Assembly: GCA_965226025.1 (NCBI GenBank)
Contig: CBDDCD010000003.1
Span: 2,914,001 to 2,978,000, forward strand
Direction: 5' to 3'
Length of the DNA stretch: 64,000 nt
DNA from: Moanibacter sp965226025
GTDB lineage: Bacteria > Verrucomicrobiota > Verrucomicrobiia > Opitutales > UBA2987
In this document: positions 8,382-17,953 of the stretch, piece after piece
Position numbering within the stretch: position 1 is the first letter of the stretch
Layout: each line of letters opens with the position of its first letter
Made by a program: the position numbers and the translations under genes
Notes under the pieces: model-generated
Told to the model about the DNA's origin: nothing
What the model saw: the letters and a program-made list of their open reading frames with translations, nothing else
Database searches by the model: none

Positions 8382-9463
8382 CGGGCCGGCTTGTCGTCCC
8401 CGTGGATTTCGGCGGAGAGGATTCTCAGCGATCGATCTTCGATGGGGAGATCGACGCGGACGGAACCCCGGCGGTGAGACTCTCGAAGGGCGATGGCGAT
8501 TTCGAGGGCGGCGCGGGAGTCGTATAAGGAACACCTAGGTTGTGAATTCGATTCGATGGCCTCGATGAGATCGCGAACCAGGGTGAGACCACAGCCTTCG
8601 GGCCGGGCCGGTGTGGCGAGGGGAGAGCGAGCGGGGATGCCGCGCCCTCTGGGGCCCCCGCTGGTGAGGTAAGTCCATTCGGAGTCCAGGGCGTTGGCGA
8701 TCGACCGGACGCGACCTTCCGTCCCAATGACGTCGATCTCCCAATTGGCGACGCCACACGATGTTGCCCGTAGGTAGGCTCGAACACCGTTGTCGAAGGC
8801 AAGATAGCCGTTACCGGATAGGTCCTCTTCCCTGGATGCGGCTTCATCGAACTCCATTTCACCGAAAACCCATTGCACGTCTCCGCCGGCCAAGTATCGG
8901 ATGATGTCGATGGCGTGGCTACCGTTATGGGAGAGGCCGCACTGGGTGTAGGCGGTGACCTGCAGGATGTCTCCCAGGATGCCTTCATCGATCATTCGCC
9001 GGGTCTCCACGAAAGAGGGGCTGTAACGTCGGCCACAGTTGATTACCATGGGGACGCCGTTCGCCTCGCATTCGGCGACCATCGCATCAGCCTCATCGAG
9101 GCTCAGGGCGATCGGCTTGTCCGCCCAAATCCCTTTGGCGCCCGACTTGGCGGCAGCGATGGCAATTTCGGCCCGAACCCTGGCGGTCGTCGCAATGCTC
9201 ACCAGATCGGGCTTTTCGCGGTCCAGAAGGTCGCGGTAGTCATCGTAGAGATGTTCGCTGGAGATGCCCCAGCGTTCACCAAATATCTGTCTCTGCTCTG
9301 GGTGAGGATCGGCTCCCGCAATCAATTCGACATTGGGCGCGGCAGCGTAAGTCGGGGCGTGGCAGTAGGGAAGGTGGATCGCTCCCCCTTGCTCGATTTC
9401 GTCATCGAAGGTGCTTCCAATTCGGCCGAGGCCGATAACAGCGGCTGTGTAGGTTTTGTTCAC
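8354..9463 (-). CDS. Gfo/Idh/MocA family oxidoreductase
   Basis: This is an NAD(P)-dependent sugar or cyclitol dehydrogenase. The N-terminal nucleotide-binding motif AVIGLGRIGSTF starts within the first 10 residues, and the catalytic Lys lies in WADKPIALSLDEAD (the family EKP motif with Asp replacing Glu). A CGRRYSPSF segment and the usual beta-rich C-domain follow. The frame is open further upstream to 9535, but that extension is Pro/Arg-rich and unlike the family. The GTG at 9463 puts the Rossmann motif at the usual place and gives 369 aa. The substrate is not predictable. It is the first gene of a minus-strand pair with the radical SAM gene. Confidence 0.87.
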   Translation of the reverse strand: MNKTYTAAVIGLGRIGSTFDDEIEQGGAIHLPYCHAPTYAAAPNVELIAGADPHPEQRQIFGERWGISSEHLYDDYRDLLDREKPDLVSIATTARVRAEIAIAAAKSGAKGIWADKPIALSLDEADAMVAECEANGVPMVINCGRRYSPSFVETRRMIDEGILGDILQVTAYTQCGLSHNGSHAIDIIRYLAGGDVQWVFGEMEFDEAASREEDLSGNGYLAFDNGVRAYLRATSCGVANWEIDVIGTEGRVRSIANALDSEWTYLTSGGPRGRGIPARSPLATPARPEGCGLTLVRDLIEAIESNSQPRCSLYDSRAALEIAIALRESHRRGSVRVDLPIEDRSLRILSAEIHGDDKPARIRRLEAAN

Positions 9464-9570
9464 GGATGACCTGAGAGCTTCCCTTTCAGGATGCGGAGGG
9501 GTACTTGGATGTCGAGAATGATTCCTTGGAGCCAAGAGGCAGATCAGGGTGAAAGTTTTCTGGGGAGGAA

Positions 9571-11132
9571 GTGGCTGATAGGCAAAAAGATAAAAAAAGA
9601 GCTAGACAAACCCGAGGGAATCAGTCATGCCAAGATGGTATGAAAGACAAAAAATCTTACCATCTGACTCCTTCGATAGATCGTCTAACTCTGCGTCTGA
9701 TCTTGCCCGAAGAGCAGGAGCGATTCAATGATCTTTTGATCCAACATCATTATTTGCACAGTGCGGGGAGCGCGGGAGAGACCCTGCGCTATGTGGCTTT
9801 GATCGACGGGCAATGGGTGTGTCTTTTGCTGTGGGGAGCGGCTAGCTACCGGCTGAAGGATCGAGACGGCTGGATCGGCTGGGATGGGGCGCGACGGCAT
9901 GCGCGCTTGAAACTGGTGGTGCAGAACCGGCGTTTTCTCATTCTGCCCGGGCTCAAGCTGGCCAATCTGGCCTCCAAGACGTTGGCGATGTGCCTGAGAG
10001 TCTTGGCCGATCACTGGGAGCAGGCCTTTGCCTATCGCCCCTTGGTAGCGGAAACTTTCGTGGACCCACAGATCCACCGAGGCACTTGCTACAAGGCGAG
10101 CGGGTGGACTCCTTTGGGCTTGAGCGCGGGATATGGTCGACAGCGGGAAGATTTCTATGAACGCCATGAGCGCCCCAAGCAGATCTGGGTCAAACCCCTG
10201 CGGGCTGATGCTCTGCAACTGCTGCGCTCGCCAGGGCCCTTGCCCAAGGCACACCGTGAGGCCCTCAATGCCAACGACAACTCCCATGCGGTCTGCCTCA
10301 AAGTGGAACAGATGACAAGCCTCTGGGAACGCTTCCACCAGATCGAAGACTTCCGTCGAAAAGCGGGCCGTCGCTATCGACTCGCCACGGTCTTGAGTAT
10401 GATTGTGCTCGGCACCCTCTGCGGCAAACACAACCTCAAGGAGATCGTGCGCCTGGCCCATCACCTCAATCAAGCCCAACTGCGCGCCTTACGCTCCTGG
10501 AAAAACCCCAAAACAAGCCGTTTTCAGGCCCCCTGCTATGATGTCTTCTACCGGGTGTTGCAAAACGTCGAGGCCGAGCTTTTCGATCAAATCCTCACCC
10601 AATTCATGGCCTCGCCCGAGGGCCGGTTGCCCCGCGATATAGCCGTTGACGGTAAGACTCTCAAAGGCACCGACAAAGAACCGGCCAAGGCCTTGCACCT
10701 GGTGGCCGCGGTCGATCATCAAAGCGCTCAAACGATTGCCCAAGTCGCTACCGCCGACAAATCCAACGAGATCACCGCCGCCCAAACTCTCCTGCGCAAG
10801 ATGCCGGCCATGGACGGATCCACCTTCACCTTCGACGCCATGCATAACCAAAAAGAAACGGCCCACATCGTGGTCGAAGAACTCGGTGCTGACTATATCA
10901 TCCAGATCAAAGACAACCAACCCACCATGCATCAAGACGCAAAGAATCTTTTCGGCCCCTCCCCCTTTTTGTCCACCAAACCGTAGATAAGGACCATGGC
11001 CGCCTGGAGATTCGTCAAATAGCAACCCATCCTCTAAGCGCTCCCTCCCTTGGCTTGCCTCATGCTCGTCAGTTCGCCTCTGTCCAACGCACCTTCCATT
11101 ATCCTAACCCGTCTTTCTCAACTGGGGCCTGA
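9571..11132 (+). pseudogene. ISAs1 transposase with DUF4338/DruA-like N-domain, 5' part
   Basis: Residues 1-230 match the DUF4338 domain pattern also found in the DruA protein of Druantia: LLIQHHYLH, ALIDGQWVCLLLWGAASYR, RRFLILPGLKLANLASK, ETFVDPQIHRGTCYKASGW. Residues 240-470 are the ISAs1 DDE core, with VDGKTLKGT (first Asp) and FDAMHNQKETA (second Asp). The annotated frame ends at 10986. One missing T in the run at about 10970 would let it continue as VHQTVDKDHGRLEIRQIA up to 11132. The catalytic Glu lies beyond the inserted element, so the transposase is dead. Confidence 0.78.
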
Positions 11133-11162
11133 TTTCGACGTAAGTCGTTGATAGTGGGCCAA

Positions 11163-13026
11163 AGGTCTACACTACAGGAGGGGTTATTTGGATTCGATTT
11201 GGGGGGGTGGTTGGGGAGGAAGTTCGAGGTGTAACCGGTTCAGTAGTAGCTTTTGGTCCTCACCGGGCTCGGTGTAACGGGTAAGCACAACGGTGCGTCC
11301 GTCGGTGGTGGGCAGTTTCACATCGAGCATTTGGATGGCCGCCATTTTGGAGAGCACCTCGGCTGGGGTCAGTCCCGGAGCCATCGGGTAGAGTCGACGT
11401 TTCAGGGTGACCCACAGAGAGTAAGCAAGGAAGCTGATAAAGATGTGCGCCTCGATGCGATCATCTCTCTGATGATGGATGGGGCGGATGGAAAGGTCGT
11501 TCTTGATTTCCTTGAAGACTTGCTCGATCTCAGTGAGCTGCAGGTAAAGGCGCCAGAGTTGCTCGGGGTTCTCGGCACTGAGGGTGCTGCGCAACAGATA
11601 GCGGCCTTCGCGGCGATAGGCTTGGCGGTATTTTTTTAAGTTCAACCGGAAGCTCAAAGGCGGCTTTTCAGTGGGGGCGCCCTTGGGGGCGATCTCGATG
11701 TCGAGTAATCCAAAGATCCGGGGACCGGCCTCCTTTTTGGCTTCGCCCAGTTTGATCAGGATGGTATCGCGTTGGTAGCGCCGTTTGCTCTCACGCAGCT
11801 TCTTGAGCGCCTCGATAAGACGGCGTAAACGACGCAGGCGCATGTTTTTTTCTTTGCGCACCCGATCGTCGCTTTTAGCCAGAACGTAGGTTTCACCTCC
11901 CTCGCTGAGGAGTTTCACCTCGATACCGGGACGCAACTGCTTCCAATCCTTCTGCAGCAACGACTGCTCGAAGCGACCCAGCCAGGAGCGCGGGGTACCC
12001 ACCAGATAGTGGATCCTGGGTTCGCTTTGGCGCATCTGTTGCAAGACTTCCTCGGTCGGAATGCCCCGATCCATCACCCACACCCGGTTCGCCTTACCGT
12101 AGTTCTCTTCCACCCGAGAAAGAAAATCTTTTAAGGTGGTTTTATCCTGCGTGTTACCCGGAAGTACCTCATAGGCAATCGGCAAGCCCTCACAAGTCAC
12201 CACCAGGGCGATCACCACTTGCACGCAGTCAGGTCGCTTATCGCGGCTGTAGCCGAACTTGCGCAGTCGGCTCGAGGCCGCCGGCTCCTGGTTCGGATCG
12301 CACTCAAAATAGGTGCTCGTCAGATCGTATAGCAAAATCTCGTAACGGGCATTGAACAGATCGCTCCACCTCTCGGTCAGGTGCCTGAACAGGGCCTTCT
12401 TGTGCCTGAGCAATCGATCGTGGCAGCGATAGAGCGTGTTCTTCTCGGCGATCCCAAAGTCTTCCCCCATCAGATCGCCCATCGCGCTTCGCTCATACCA
12501 TTCCCGATGCAGCCGCCACTCGCTTCCCGGTGCCATCAGCCGGTAAACCACCAGGGTCTGCAGCACATGGGCCCAGCGGGTACCCTGACGGGAGGGTCTG
12601 AGACGCTCCCGCCAGAATTCTCCCAGTCCCAACTGCTCATATAGAACGCACCCAAGCCAGCACCCTCCCCATTGCCGCGGCTTCTCGATCCTGAGATCTT
12701 TGAGCCGTATTCTAACAATACTTTCGTCGCCCACAGGCGGGGCACGATCTTCCGGAAACAGCGCCACCTGTTCGGGTCTTTCCCTGCCCTCTTCGAAAAT
12801 CTCGATGCTCTTGCGCCACGCTTCGTGTTGGCTATCGTTGATCTCTCCAAGGTAGAGGACCTGTCTTTGGACCACCCGCCCCCCGCTGACACGCTTGTTC
12901 TCAACGATATTCCAATAGTAGTGCTCTTTGCCATCTTTGCGCCGACGATTACACCTCAGAAACATGATGGCCCACCATTATACGAAAAAATCCCGCCCTG
13001 GGAAGAGCGTAGGTCTACACTACAGG
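11163..13026 (-). mobile_element. IS1634-type insertion sequence flanked by 16-bp direct repeats
   Basis: The identical 16-mer AGGTCTACACTACAGG lies at 11163-11178 and 13011-13026, close to both ends of the transposase gene. This may be a target duplication; some IS1634 relatives are known for long ones. No convincing terminal inverted repeat was found just inside these copies, so the element borders are tentative. Confidence 0.5.
11184..12965 (-). CDS. IS1634 family transposase
   Basis: The 593-aa DDE transposase has the family signature LLYDLTSTYFEC (first Asp), the KFGYSRDKRPDCVQV motif, PIAYEVLPGNTQDKTTL, and RVWVMDRGIPTEE (second Asp). The C-terminal block LTEIEQVFKEIKNDLSIRPI carries the catalytic Glu, followed by IEAHIFISFLAYSLWV. 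The frame is intact and the length normal. It lies antisense inside the ISAs1-type transposase gene and is therefore the younger insertion. Confidence 0.92.
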   Translation of the reverse strand: MFLRCNRRRKDGKEHYYWNIVENKRVSGGRVVQRQVLYLGEINDSQHEAWRKSIEIFEEGRERPEQVALFPEDRAPPVGDESIVRIRLKDLRIEKPRQWGGCWLGCVLYEQLGLGEFWRERLRPSRQGTRWAHVLQTLVVYRLMAPGSEWRLHREWYERSAMGDLMGEDFGIAEKNTLYRCHDRLLRHKKALFRHLTERWSDLFNARYEILLYDLTSTYFECDPNQEPAASSRLRKFGYSRDKRPDCVQVVIALVVTCEGLPIAYEVLPGNTQDKTTLKDFLSRVEENYGKANRVWVMDRGIPTEEVLQQMRQSEPRIHYLVGTPRSWLGRFEQSLLQKDWKQLRPGIEVKLLSEGGETYVLAKSDDRVRKEKNMRLRRLRRLIEALKKLRESKRRYQRDTILIKLGEAKKEAGPRIFGLLDIEIAPKGAPTEKPPLSFRLNLKKYRQAYRREGRYLLRSTLSAENPEQLWRLYLQLTEIEQVFKEIKNDLSIRPIHHQRDDRIEAHIFISFLAYSLWVTLKRRLYPMAPGLTPAEVLSKMAAIQMLDVKLPTTDGRTVVLTRYTEPGEDQKLLLNRLHLELPPQPPPQIESK

Positions 13027-13061
13027 CGGTTTTGCCAACCCACCTCTACTGTTGATGCGCC

Positions 13062-13431
13062 TCCTGAGCCCTACTACCCCCGAAAAAAACCGTTTCGGAA
13101 GTTGAGTTGGTCAAGTAGGGCTAACAAAGCGAAACCTTCCTCGGAACGCTCCTACTATGTCAGCAGCCGCGATCCCACCGACTTGAGCCCTCCTCAGTTC
13201 CTATCGAAAATCCGCAACCACTGGGCCATCGAAAACAAAAACCACTACCCCAGAGATCGCTTCTTCGATGAAGATCGATGTATGATCCGTAACCATAACG
13301 CAGCCAGAATCCTGGCTGCTTGCAGGCAACTGGTTCTTAGCCTCAAATCTACCATGGGCTTCGAATCCACCCCTGCCCTCTGTGATCATTTCACCTTCAA
13401 CCTACACAAGGCCATCAATATCATCACCTAA
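13062..13431 (+). pseudogene. ISAs1 transposase, 3' part
   Basis: The frame encodes SERSYYVSSRDP, IRNHWAIENKNHYPRD and DEDRCMIRNHNAARILA, the standard C-terminal end of ISAs1 transposases; the Glu of HWAIEN completes the DDE triad. It is the continuation of the upstream fragment on the far side of the IS1634 insertion. No start codon or ribosome binding site serves it. Confidence 0.8.
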
Positions 13432-13570
13432 TGTCCCGAGAATCAAAACACCGTAGGAGTATTGGTGAGCTTCAACCTCCGAGGAACCCTCTTCGTCGTG
13501 AGCTCGGTCGAATCATGGTCTACTGCCGTATCAGGAGAATTCCTGAAACCTGAAATCCGCGTCCCGTATT

Positions 13571-13598
13571 TTGACCCTGACCGCTGAACTCTGAACCC
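13571..13598. repeat. Degenerate heptanucleotide repeat, 4 units
   Basis: TTGACCC, TGACCGC, TGAACTC and TGAACCC follow each other with period 7. Two similar units (CCTGAAA) lie 25 bp upstream. Similar period-7 tracts occur at 18239 and 60684. The gap 13432-13669 holds nothing else recognisable. Confidence 0.5.
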
Positions 13599-13669
13599 TG
13601 TAATCCCGTTACCCCTTGATCGACACTTTGATCTCGTCAATTTTCGGATGGCAGCCCAGCCTCCTTTCC

Positions 13670-13948
13670 ATGGGTGAAACCGTCCATCACGTTACTTTGC
13701 ACATTTCGGGAAGGGTGCAAGGGGTGGGGTTTCGATACCACACACTGCAGATGGCAAAGGGATTTGAAGTCTCGGGGTATGTTAAGAATCTGTCCGACGG
13801 ACGGGTCTTGGTAGAAGCGGAGGGCCGGGAGAACGAAGTGTCGGAGTTTCGGAGTGAGATCGTAGAGCAGCTTAAGCCCTTCATAAGGAATGTCGAATAT
13901 CGATCGGAAGTCCGGCCGCCGTCGTTTCGCGGCTTCACTATTGAATGA
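13670..13948 (+). CDS. acyP: Acylphosphatase
   Basis: This small enzyme hydrolyses acyl phosphates in the cytoplasm. The phosphate-binding loop is HISGRVQGVGFRYHT with the catalytic Arg in VGFR, and the catalytic Asn is in VKNLSDGRV. Starting at ATG 13670 gives 92 aa, the usual size; an upstream TTG at 13616 would add a segment unlike the family. It lies alone between an insertion element and a lipoprotein gene. Confidence 0.93.
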   Translation: MGETVHHVTLHISGRVQGVGFRYHTLQMAKGFEVSGYVKNLSDGRVLVEAEGRENEVSEFRSEIVEQLKPFIRNVEYRSEVRPPSFRGFTIE

Positions 13949-14046
13949 TTTCCTTATTCCTTTGAAAAAGCATTGACAGGCAGCGATCTACGCCGTCTCG
14001 CTTACGAAGTGTGTGAAACGCCCAGGCAAACCCCAATTTTATAATT

Positions 14047-14472
14047 ATGCAAATATCTCGAATAGCTTCTATTTTCCCCGTCATCATTCTCCTATCGCTC
14101 GGCTGCTCGACAGAGGGGCCGGAAGAGACGGTGTCCTCTCGAGTCTTCTTTATTGAACCTTCCGATGGCGCCACCGTCGAAAGTCCGGTAGATGTTAAAA
14201 TGGGAGTCGAGGGCATGGAGATCCGGCCCATATCGGAGGGCCTCATTGATGGAACCGGGCACCATCACATTCTGGTAAACATGGGGCCGCGGTATCCGCA
14301 GGGAATTGTGATACCGAATGATGATGTGAATCGGCATTTCGGAGGAGGTCAGACGGAAGCGGAGCTCGAATTGGAACCGGGCGAGTATATGTTGACGCTT
14401 CAGTTCGCGGATGCGAAACATCGCTCCCTCGGTCCCGCGATGTCACACAGTATCAGTATCACGGTCAAATAG
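14047..14472 (+). CDS. DUF4399 lipoprotein
   Basis: A lipoprotein signal peptide ends in LLSLGC (lipobox), so the mature protein is lipid-anchored. The rest matches DUF4399: SSRVFFIEPSDGATVESPV, GTGHHHILVN, the Pro/Asp segment GIVIPNDD, GGGQTEAELELEPGEYML and a final AMSHSISI. The paired His residues may bind metal; this is inference. No enzymatic role is known. The stop codon TAG directly abuts a family A repeat. Confidence 0.88.
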   Translation: MQISRIASIFPVIILLSLGCSTEGPEETVSSRVFFIEPSDGATVESPVDVKMGVEGMEIRPISEGLIDGTGHHHILVNMGPRYPQGIVIPNDDVNRHFGGGQTEAELELEPGEYMLTLQFADAKHRSLGPAMSHSISITVK

Positions 14473-14640
14473 GGAATCTGTCGGTATGAACCTGGTCTAT
14501 TTTCGCTTCTTTCACCCTTCGATCTGGACCTCAACGGTATTACGAAATTGAAAGGCCGGCAGATTCTCAGGCTAGGAGTCTGTCGGACTTTGAACTTCGA
14601 TTGCTATGCAAGTGACTCGATTCGTCCGACAGATTCCTAG
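14473..14640. repeat. Family A composite: 99-bp variant plus 69-bp copy
   Basis: The first 99 bp start GGAATCTGTCGGTATGAA and end AGATTCTCAGG; only the ends are conserved with the 99-bp element at 33148. It is followed directly by a 69-bp family A copy (14572-14640) that starts CTAGGAGTCTGTCGGAC and ends GTCCGACAGATTCCTAG around a conserved centre with TTCGATTGCTATGCAAGTG. The rest of the gap (14641-14916) has no gene; another core (GGAATCTGTCGCAC) is at 14792. Confidence 0.85.
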
Positions 14641-14916
14641 CCCGCCAGGATTCCGAATACCATCTCGCGGTGTGAAAGACCTGGGTTTCGATTGTGATGA
14701 GAATGCACGAGGGGGAAGGTCAGCTCAAGACAGCCGAGTTGGGCGAGGATCTCTATCGGGAGAGCCAGAATTCGAGGAACGTTTGGAGTAGGAATCTGTC
14801 GCACTTGAAAACTCGCTGAGCCTCAAGACGACGGATGAAAGTAGCAATTCCCGGCCACGTTGCTGCCGGCGGATTTCTTTTTTTACCACTCAAATGACGT
14901 AAGTATCAATTATGGC

Positions 14917-16728
14917 ATGGCAGATTCACTGAAACAGCAGAACGGCGTAAGTATCCGATTCTCGGGAGCGGCCTTGGGGATGTTTCTATGTCTGTCCCTC
15001 AATTCGTTCGGGCGGAATCTGGAAGAGGCTCTTCCGGCAGATTCCCTGGGATATTTCAAAATAAACGGATTACGCCGGATCGTCGAAGAGACAAAGGAAC
15101 ATCCGGTAGTCGAGCTGTGGAAAGACCGGGATGTTCAACGATTTTTCAGACCATTGCTGGAGGAAGCGGAGGAAGGGGAGATCCTCAATGAATTCACTGA
15201 GGAGTTGGATGTAACTTCGGAGGAGTTACTGGAGTATTTTCCGGGGCAGCTGGTAGTGGCATTGCCGAGTGAGCTTCCGGAAGAGGATGGGGAGGGAGAA
15301 GAGCCTCCTGTGGAGATGCTCTATCTGACTGAATACGGCGGGAGTCTGGGCACGTTGCGTGACATGATCGAGTCCTCGGCCCGTTTCGACTCGGAAGCGG
15401 AAGGCAACCAACATCGCATCTTGGAGGAAAAATACCTGGAGGCGCGACTCTTTCTGGAGGAAGTTACGGAAGGCGACCAAGTGCGCTTTGCGCGTGGATA
15501 CGCGCTTCTCGATGGGATCGTCGTGCTCGCCTCGCGAATCGAGTTGCTCAAGGAAACGGTGGCGCGCTTGAGCGTGGGAAGTTCCGAAGATTCGCTTACT
15601 GAGAGTGGATCCTACAGGAGATTCAAAGATCGGGTCGGCGACAGCGACTTGGAGGCCTACTTCAATTTGGAGGGGTTGATGAAAGAGATCAGAGAGCAGG
15701 TCCTGAAAGAAGAACGGAATGCTCAGCCCAGCTTTTTCGGAGTCTCAGCGCAAAAAGTTCTCAATATCCTTGCCTTGGACGTCCTCGAAGGGATCTTCCT
15801 ATCGATAAATCTGGATGCTGATGAGACTACAATCGATGCCGGGTTGCTCTACTCGGAAAAGAGGGGATTGATTCGATTGCTCGCCTACCGTGAGGGGAAA
15901 CTGACGCGTCCAGAATTCGTGCCCGAAGATGCGTTGACCGCAGGCGTTTCTCTATTCAGCTTGCGTGAGTTCTGGGTAAGTCTCGAGGAGCTCGTTTTCA
16001 AGGCAAGTCCGATGCTGGCCGGCCTGTATCATGGGGCGCTCGAGCAGATGAATGCGAATCTCGGGGTCGATTTGCGCTCCAACCTGATTGACAACATCGG
16101 TGACGAGATTGTGGCCTACAGCGGAATCGGAAAAGGGCGCGTTGCTGAAAAGGACTCCGGTCTTGAGAATCTGAGTAGTGTGGTGGCGGTTGCGATTCGT
16201 GACCGAAAAGGGTTTGAGATTGCGCTGGAGGCCCTGAAAAGTACGTTCGGTGGGGGAGCGGAGTTATTCGATGAACGCGAATATCTCGACAATATCATCT
16301 ATACCCAAAAGGCGAGATGGGGGGGTGGGGACGGAGATAGCGATGCTCCCGAATTCGCCTATGCCCTGACCGACCGATACCTACTGATCGGAATCGGTTC
16401 AACGACTTTGTTGGAGGAAGCACTGGTTCGCCTCAGGGATCCCGGCAAGTCGATCTGGCAAAATCGTGATCTCGCCGAGGCGATGAGACGCTTAGGTGAC
16501 GGCGGAGTGGATGTAAGGTACCAGGACTTCGGCGCCTTGCTGAATTCTCTTTTCGTAACTCTGGTTAATCTCCAGGAGCGCATTCCCAACAGAGGAGAGA
16601 ATAATGAAATCTGTGATCCGACGGCCATTCCTCGAAATCTCGAATTTCCTTATTTTCTTTTGTCTCTGATCTACTCCGAAGATACAGGGCTGTTCGGAAA
16701 GTCGCTGCTCTTGAAAAAGAGCGAATAG
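14917..16728 (+). CDS. Secreted protein of unknown function, DUF3352-like
   Basis: The 603-aa protein has a signal peptide (FSGAALGMFLCLSLNSFG, residues 14-31) and then the DSLGYFKINGLRRIVEE start seen in verrucomicrobial proteins resembling DUF3352. The body is acidic and alpha/beta, with recurrent segments such as LDGIVVLASRIELLKETV and LTDRYLLIGIGSTTLLEEAL that look like internal duplications. No catalytic motif was seen. The frame opens at 14860, but ATG 14917 places the signal peptide at the N-terminus. A family A copy and a terminator follow. Confidence 0.6.
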   Translation: MADSLKQQNGVSIRFSGAALGMFLCLSLNSFGRNLEEALPADSLGYFKINGLRRIVEETKEHPVVELWKDRDVQRFFRPLLEEAEEGEILNEFTEELDVTSEELLEYFPGQLVVALPSELPEEDGEGEEPPVEMLYLTEYGGSLGTLRDMIESSARFDSEAEGNQHRILEEKYLEARLFLEEVTEGDQVRFARGYALLDGIVVLASRIELLKETVARLSVGSSEDSLTESGSYRRFKDRVGDSDLEAYFNLEGLMKEIREQVLKEERNAQPSFFGVSAQKVLNILALDVLEGIFLSINLDADETTIDAGLLYSEKRGLIRLLAYREGKLTRPEFVPEDALTAGVSLFSLREFWVSLEELVFKASPMLAGLYHGALEQMNANLGVDLRSNLIDNIGDEIVAYSGIGKGRVAEKDSGLENLSSVVAVAIRDRKGFEIALEALKSTFGGGAELFDEREYLDNIIYTQKARWGGGDGDSDAPEFAYALTDRYLLIGIGSTTLLEEALVRLRDPGKSIWQNRDLAEAMRRLGDGGVDVRYQDFGALLNSLFVTLVNLQERIPNRGENNEICDPTAIPRNLEFPYFLLSLIYSEDTGLFGKSLLLKKSE

Positions 16729-16855
16729 GGAATTGAACATCGAGCAAGGGGAGGGATTGCTAGTGATTCTTTCTGCGGACGATGGCACGCGATATGTGTG
16801 TACGCAGAATGTTCGTGAAAAAAGGGGGGGAGGAGAAAAAGGCGGATCAAGCCGG

Positions 16856-16924
16856 CTAGGAGTCTGTCGGACTTTGACGTTCGATTGCTTTGCAAGTGAC
16901 CAGGTTCGTCCGACAGATTCCTAG
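16856..16924. repeat. Family A repeat, 69-bp copy 2
   Basis: The ends are CTAGGAGTCTGTCGGAC and GTCCGACAGATTCCTAG (arms pair with one mismatch). The inner part shares TTCGATTGCTTTGCAAGTG with the copies at 14572 and 33075. It lies in the convergent gap between the secreted protein gene and the GT2 gene. Confidence 0.9.
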
Positions 16925-16938
16925 CCGAGAAGCCAAAC

Positions 16939-16966
16939 AATCCCCGGCGCTAGGCCGGGGGATTTT
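16939..16966. terminator. Bidirectional intrinsic terminator
   Basis: The GC-rich stem AATCCCCGGC-GCTAG-GCCGGGGGATT is followed by TTAG on the plus side and preceded by AAAC AA on the other. It separates the convergent genes ending at 16728 (+) and 17006 (-). Confidence 0.7.
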
Positions 16967-17005
16967 AGACCCTGAACCCTCCTTTCCTCTACCAGATTCT
17001 CCGTC

Positions 17006-17953
17006 TTAACGCAGATCTCTGTTCTCCTCCCTATCGAACCACATGGCGAAGAGGGTGAATAGGCTGGAGCTGGTGAAGGAAAAAAATGCGGCCAAGGCGT
17101 TGATCGGAGGGATGCGGCCGTTGAGGTGCCAGAGAAGGAAGACCCGCCCGAAGAGGACGATGGAGGCGACGAGGAAGAGAAATCCTGCAAGATAGAAGAA
17201 GATGAGGGGGTGGAAGTTGCGGATGATGTATTTCTCCTTCATTCGCCAAAGGAAGAGTCGCAGAAGGAGCCAGGGAATGGTGAAGGCAACATGGTCCAGC
17301 TTGATTCCTGAGACCTCACCGACGTTATAGACCGGCTTGACGGGTACGTCGCGGACTTTCAGATCATACACATTGAGGCGCACAAGGAGGTCATTCGGCT
17401 GACCGTAGCGCTTGTACGTTTTCGCCCAATCGATCAGTTGCAGGGCCCGCGTGCCAATCGCGGTGTATCCGGACTGGGAGTCGGCCACGTGCCAGTATCC
17501 GGCCGCGATCTTGGTCAGGAGGGAGAGGACGGAGTTCCCGAAATAGCGGATCTTCGGGATTTCCCTGTAAGCTTCTCCCGTAAACAGTCGATTTCCTTTA
17601 GCGTAATCGGCCTGGCAAGAGACCACCGGATGGAGTATCGCAGGCAGATCCTCCGGGTCCATCTGGGCGTCTCCCGCCATAACCACGGCGGCATCAAATT
17701 TATGATCTCGGGCCCAGAGATAGCCGGTAGCGATGGCTCCACCCACTCCTTGATTCTCCGTGTGATTAATTAGAACAATGGAAGGGTGGCGTGACTTTAA
17801 CTCCTCCACCGGTTGCTTTGTCCGATCCGTGCTGCAGTCGTTCACGATCGCCATCGAGTCGACCCAATCAGGCATCGATTCCACCACTTTCACGATCTGA
17901 CTTTCTTCGTTATAAGCCGGAATCACGACGCAGATGTTTTTGTTCTCGTACAT
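17006..17953 (-). CDS. Family 2 glycosyltransferase (DPM1-like) with two C-terminal TM helices
   Basis: The enzyme probably moves a sugar from a nucleotide donor to a polyprenyl phosphate at the inner membrane. GT2 features are CVVIPAYNEESQIVKVV at the N-terminus, NDCSTDRT, GVGGAIATGYLWA, and MAGDAQMDPEDLP (DxD-like). The acceptor-side motif DSQSGYTAIGTRAL is present. Two helices (about 245-268 and 276-300) close the 315-aa protein. It is transcribed away from the TMTC-like gene, which may use its product; that link is inference. Confidence 0.85.
   Translation of the reverse strand: MYENKNICVVIPAYNEESQIVKVVESMPDWVDSMAIVNDCSTDRTKQPVEELKSRHPSIVLINHTENQGVGGAIATGYLWARDHKFDAAVVMAGDAQMDPEDLPAILHPVVSCQADYAKGNRLFTGEAYREIPKIRYFGNSVLSLLTKIAAGYWHVADSQSGYTAIGTRALQLIDWAKTYKRYGQPNDLLVRLNVYDLKVRDVPVKPVYNVGEVSGIKLDHVAFTIPWLLLRLFLWRMKEKYIIRNFHPLIFFYLAGFLFLVASIVLFGRVFLLWHLNGRIPPINALAAFFSFTSSSLFTLFAMWFDREENRDLR

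Larger units (their letters stand above)
9571..13431 (+). mobile_element. ISAs1-type element interrupted by an IS1634-type element
   Basis: The two ends of one transposase reading frame are separated by about 1.9 kb. The 5' portion runs to about 11120 and the 3' portion from about 13062 to 13431. Between them is an oppositely oriented IS1634-type transposase. The ends of the outer element were not resolved. It sits between a Gfo/Idh gene and an acylphosphatase gene. Confidence 0.75.
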
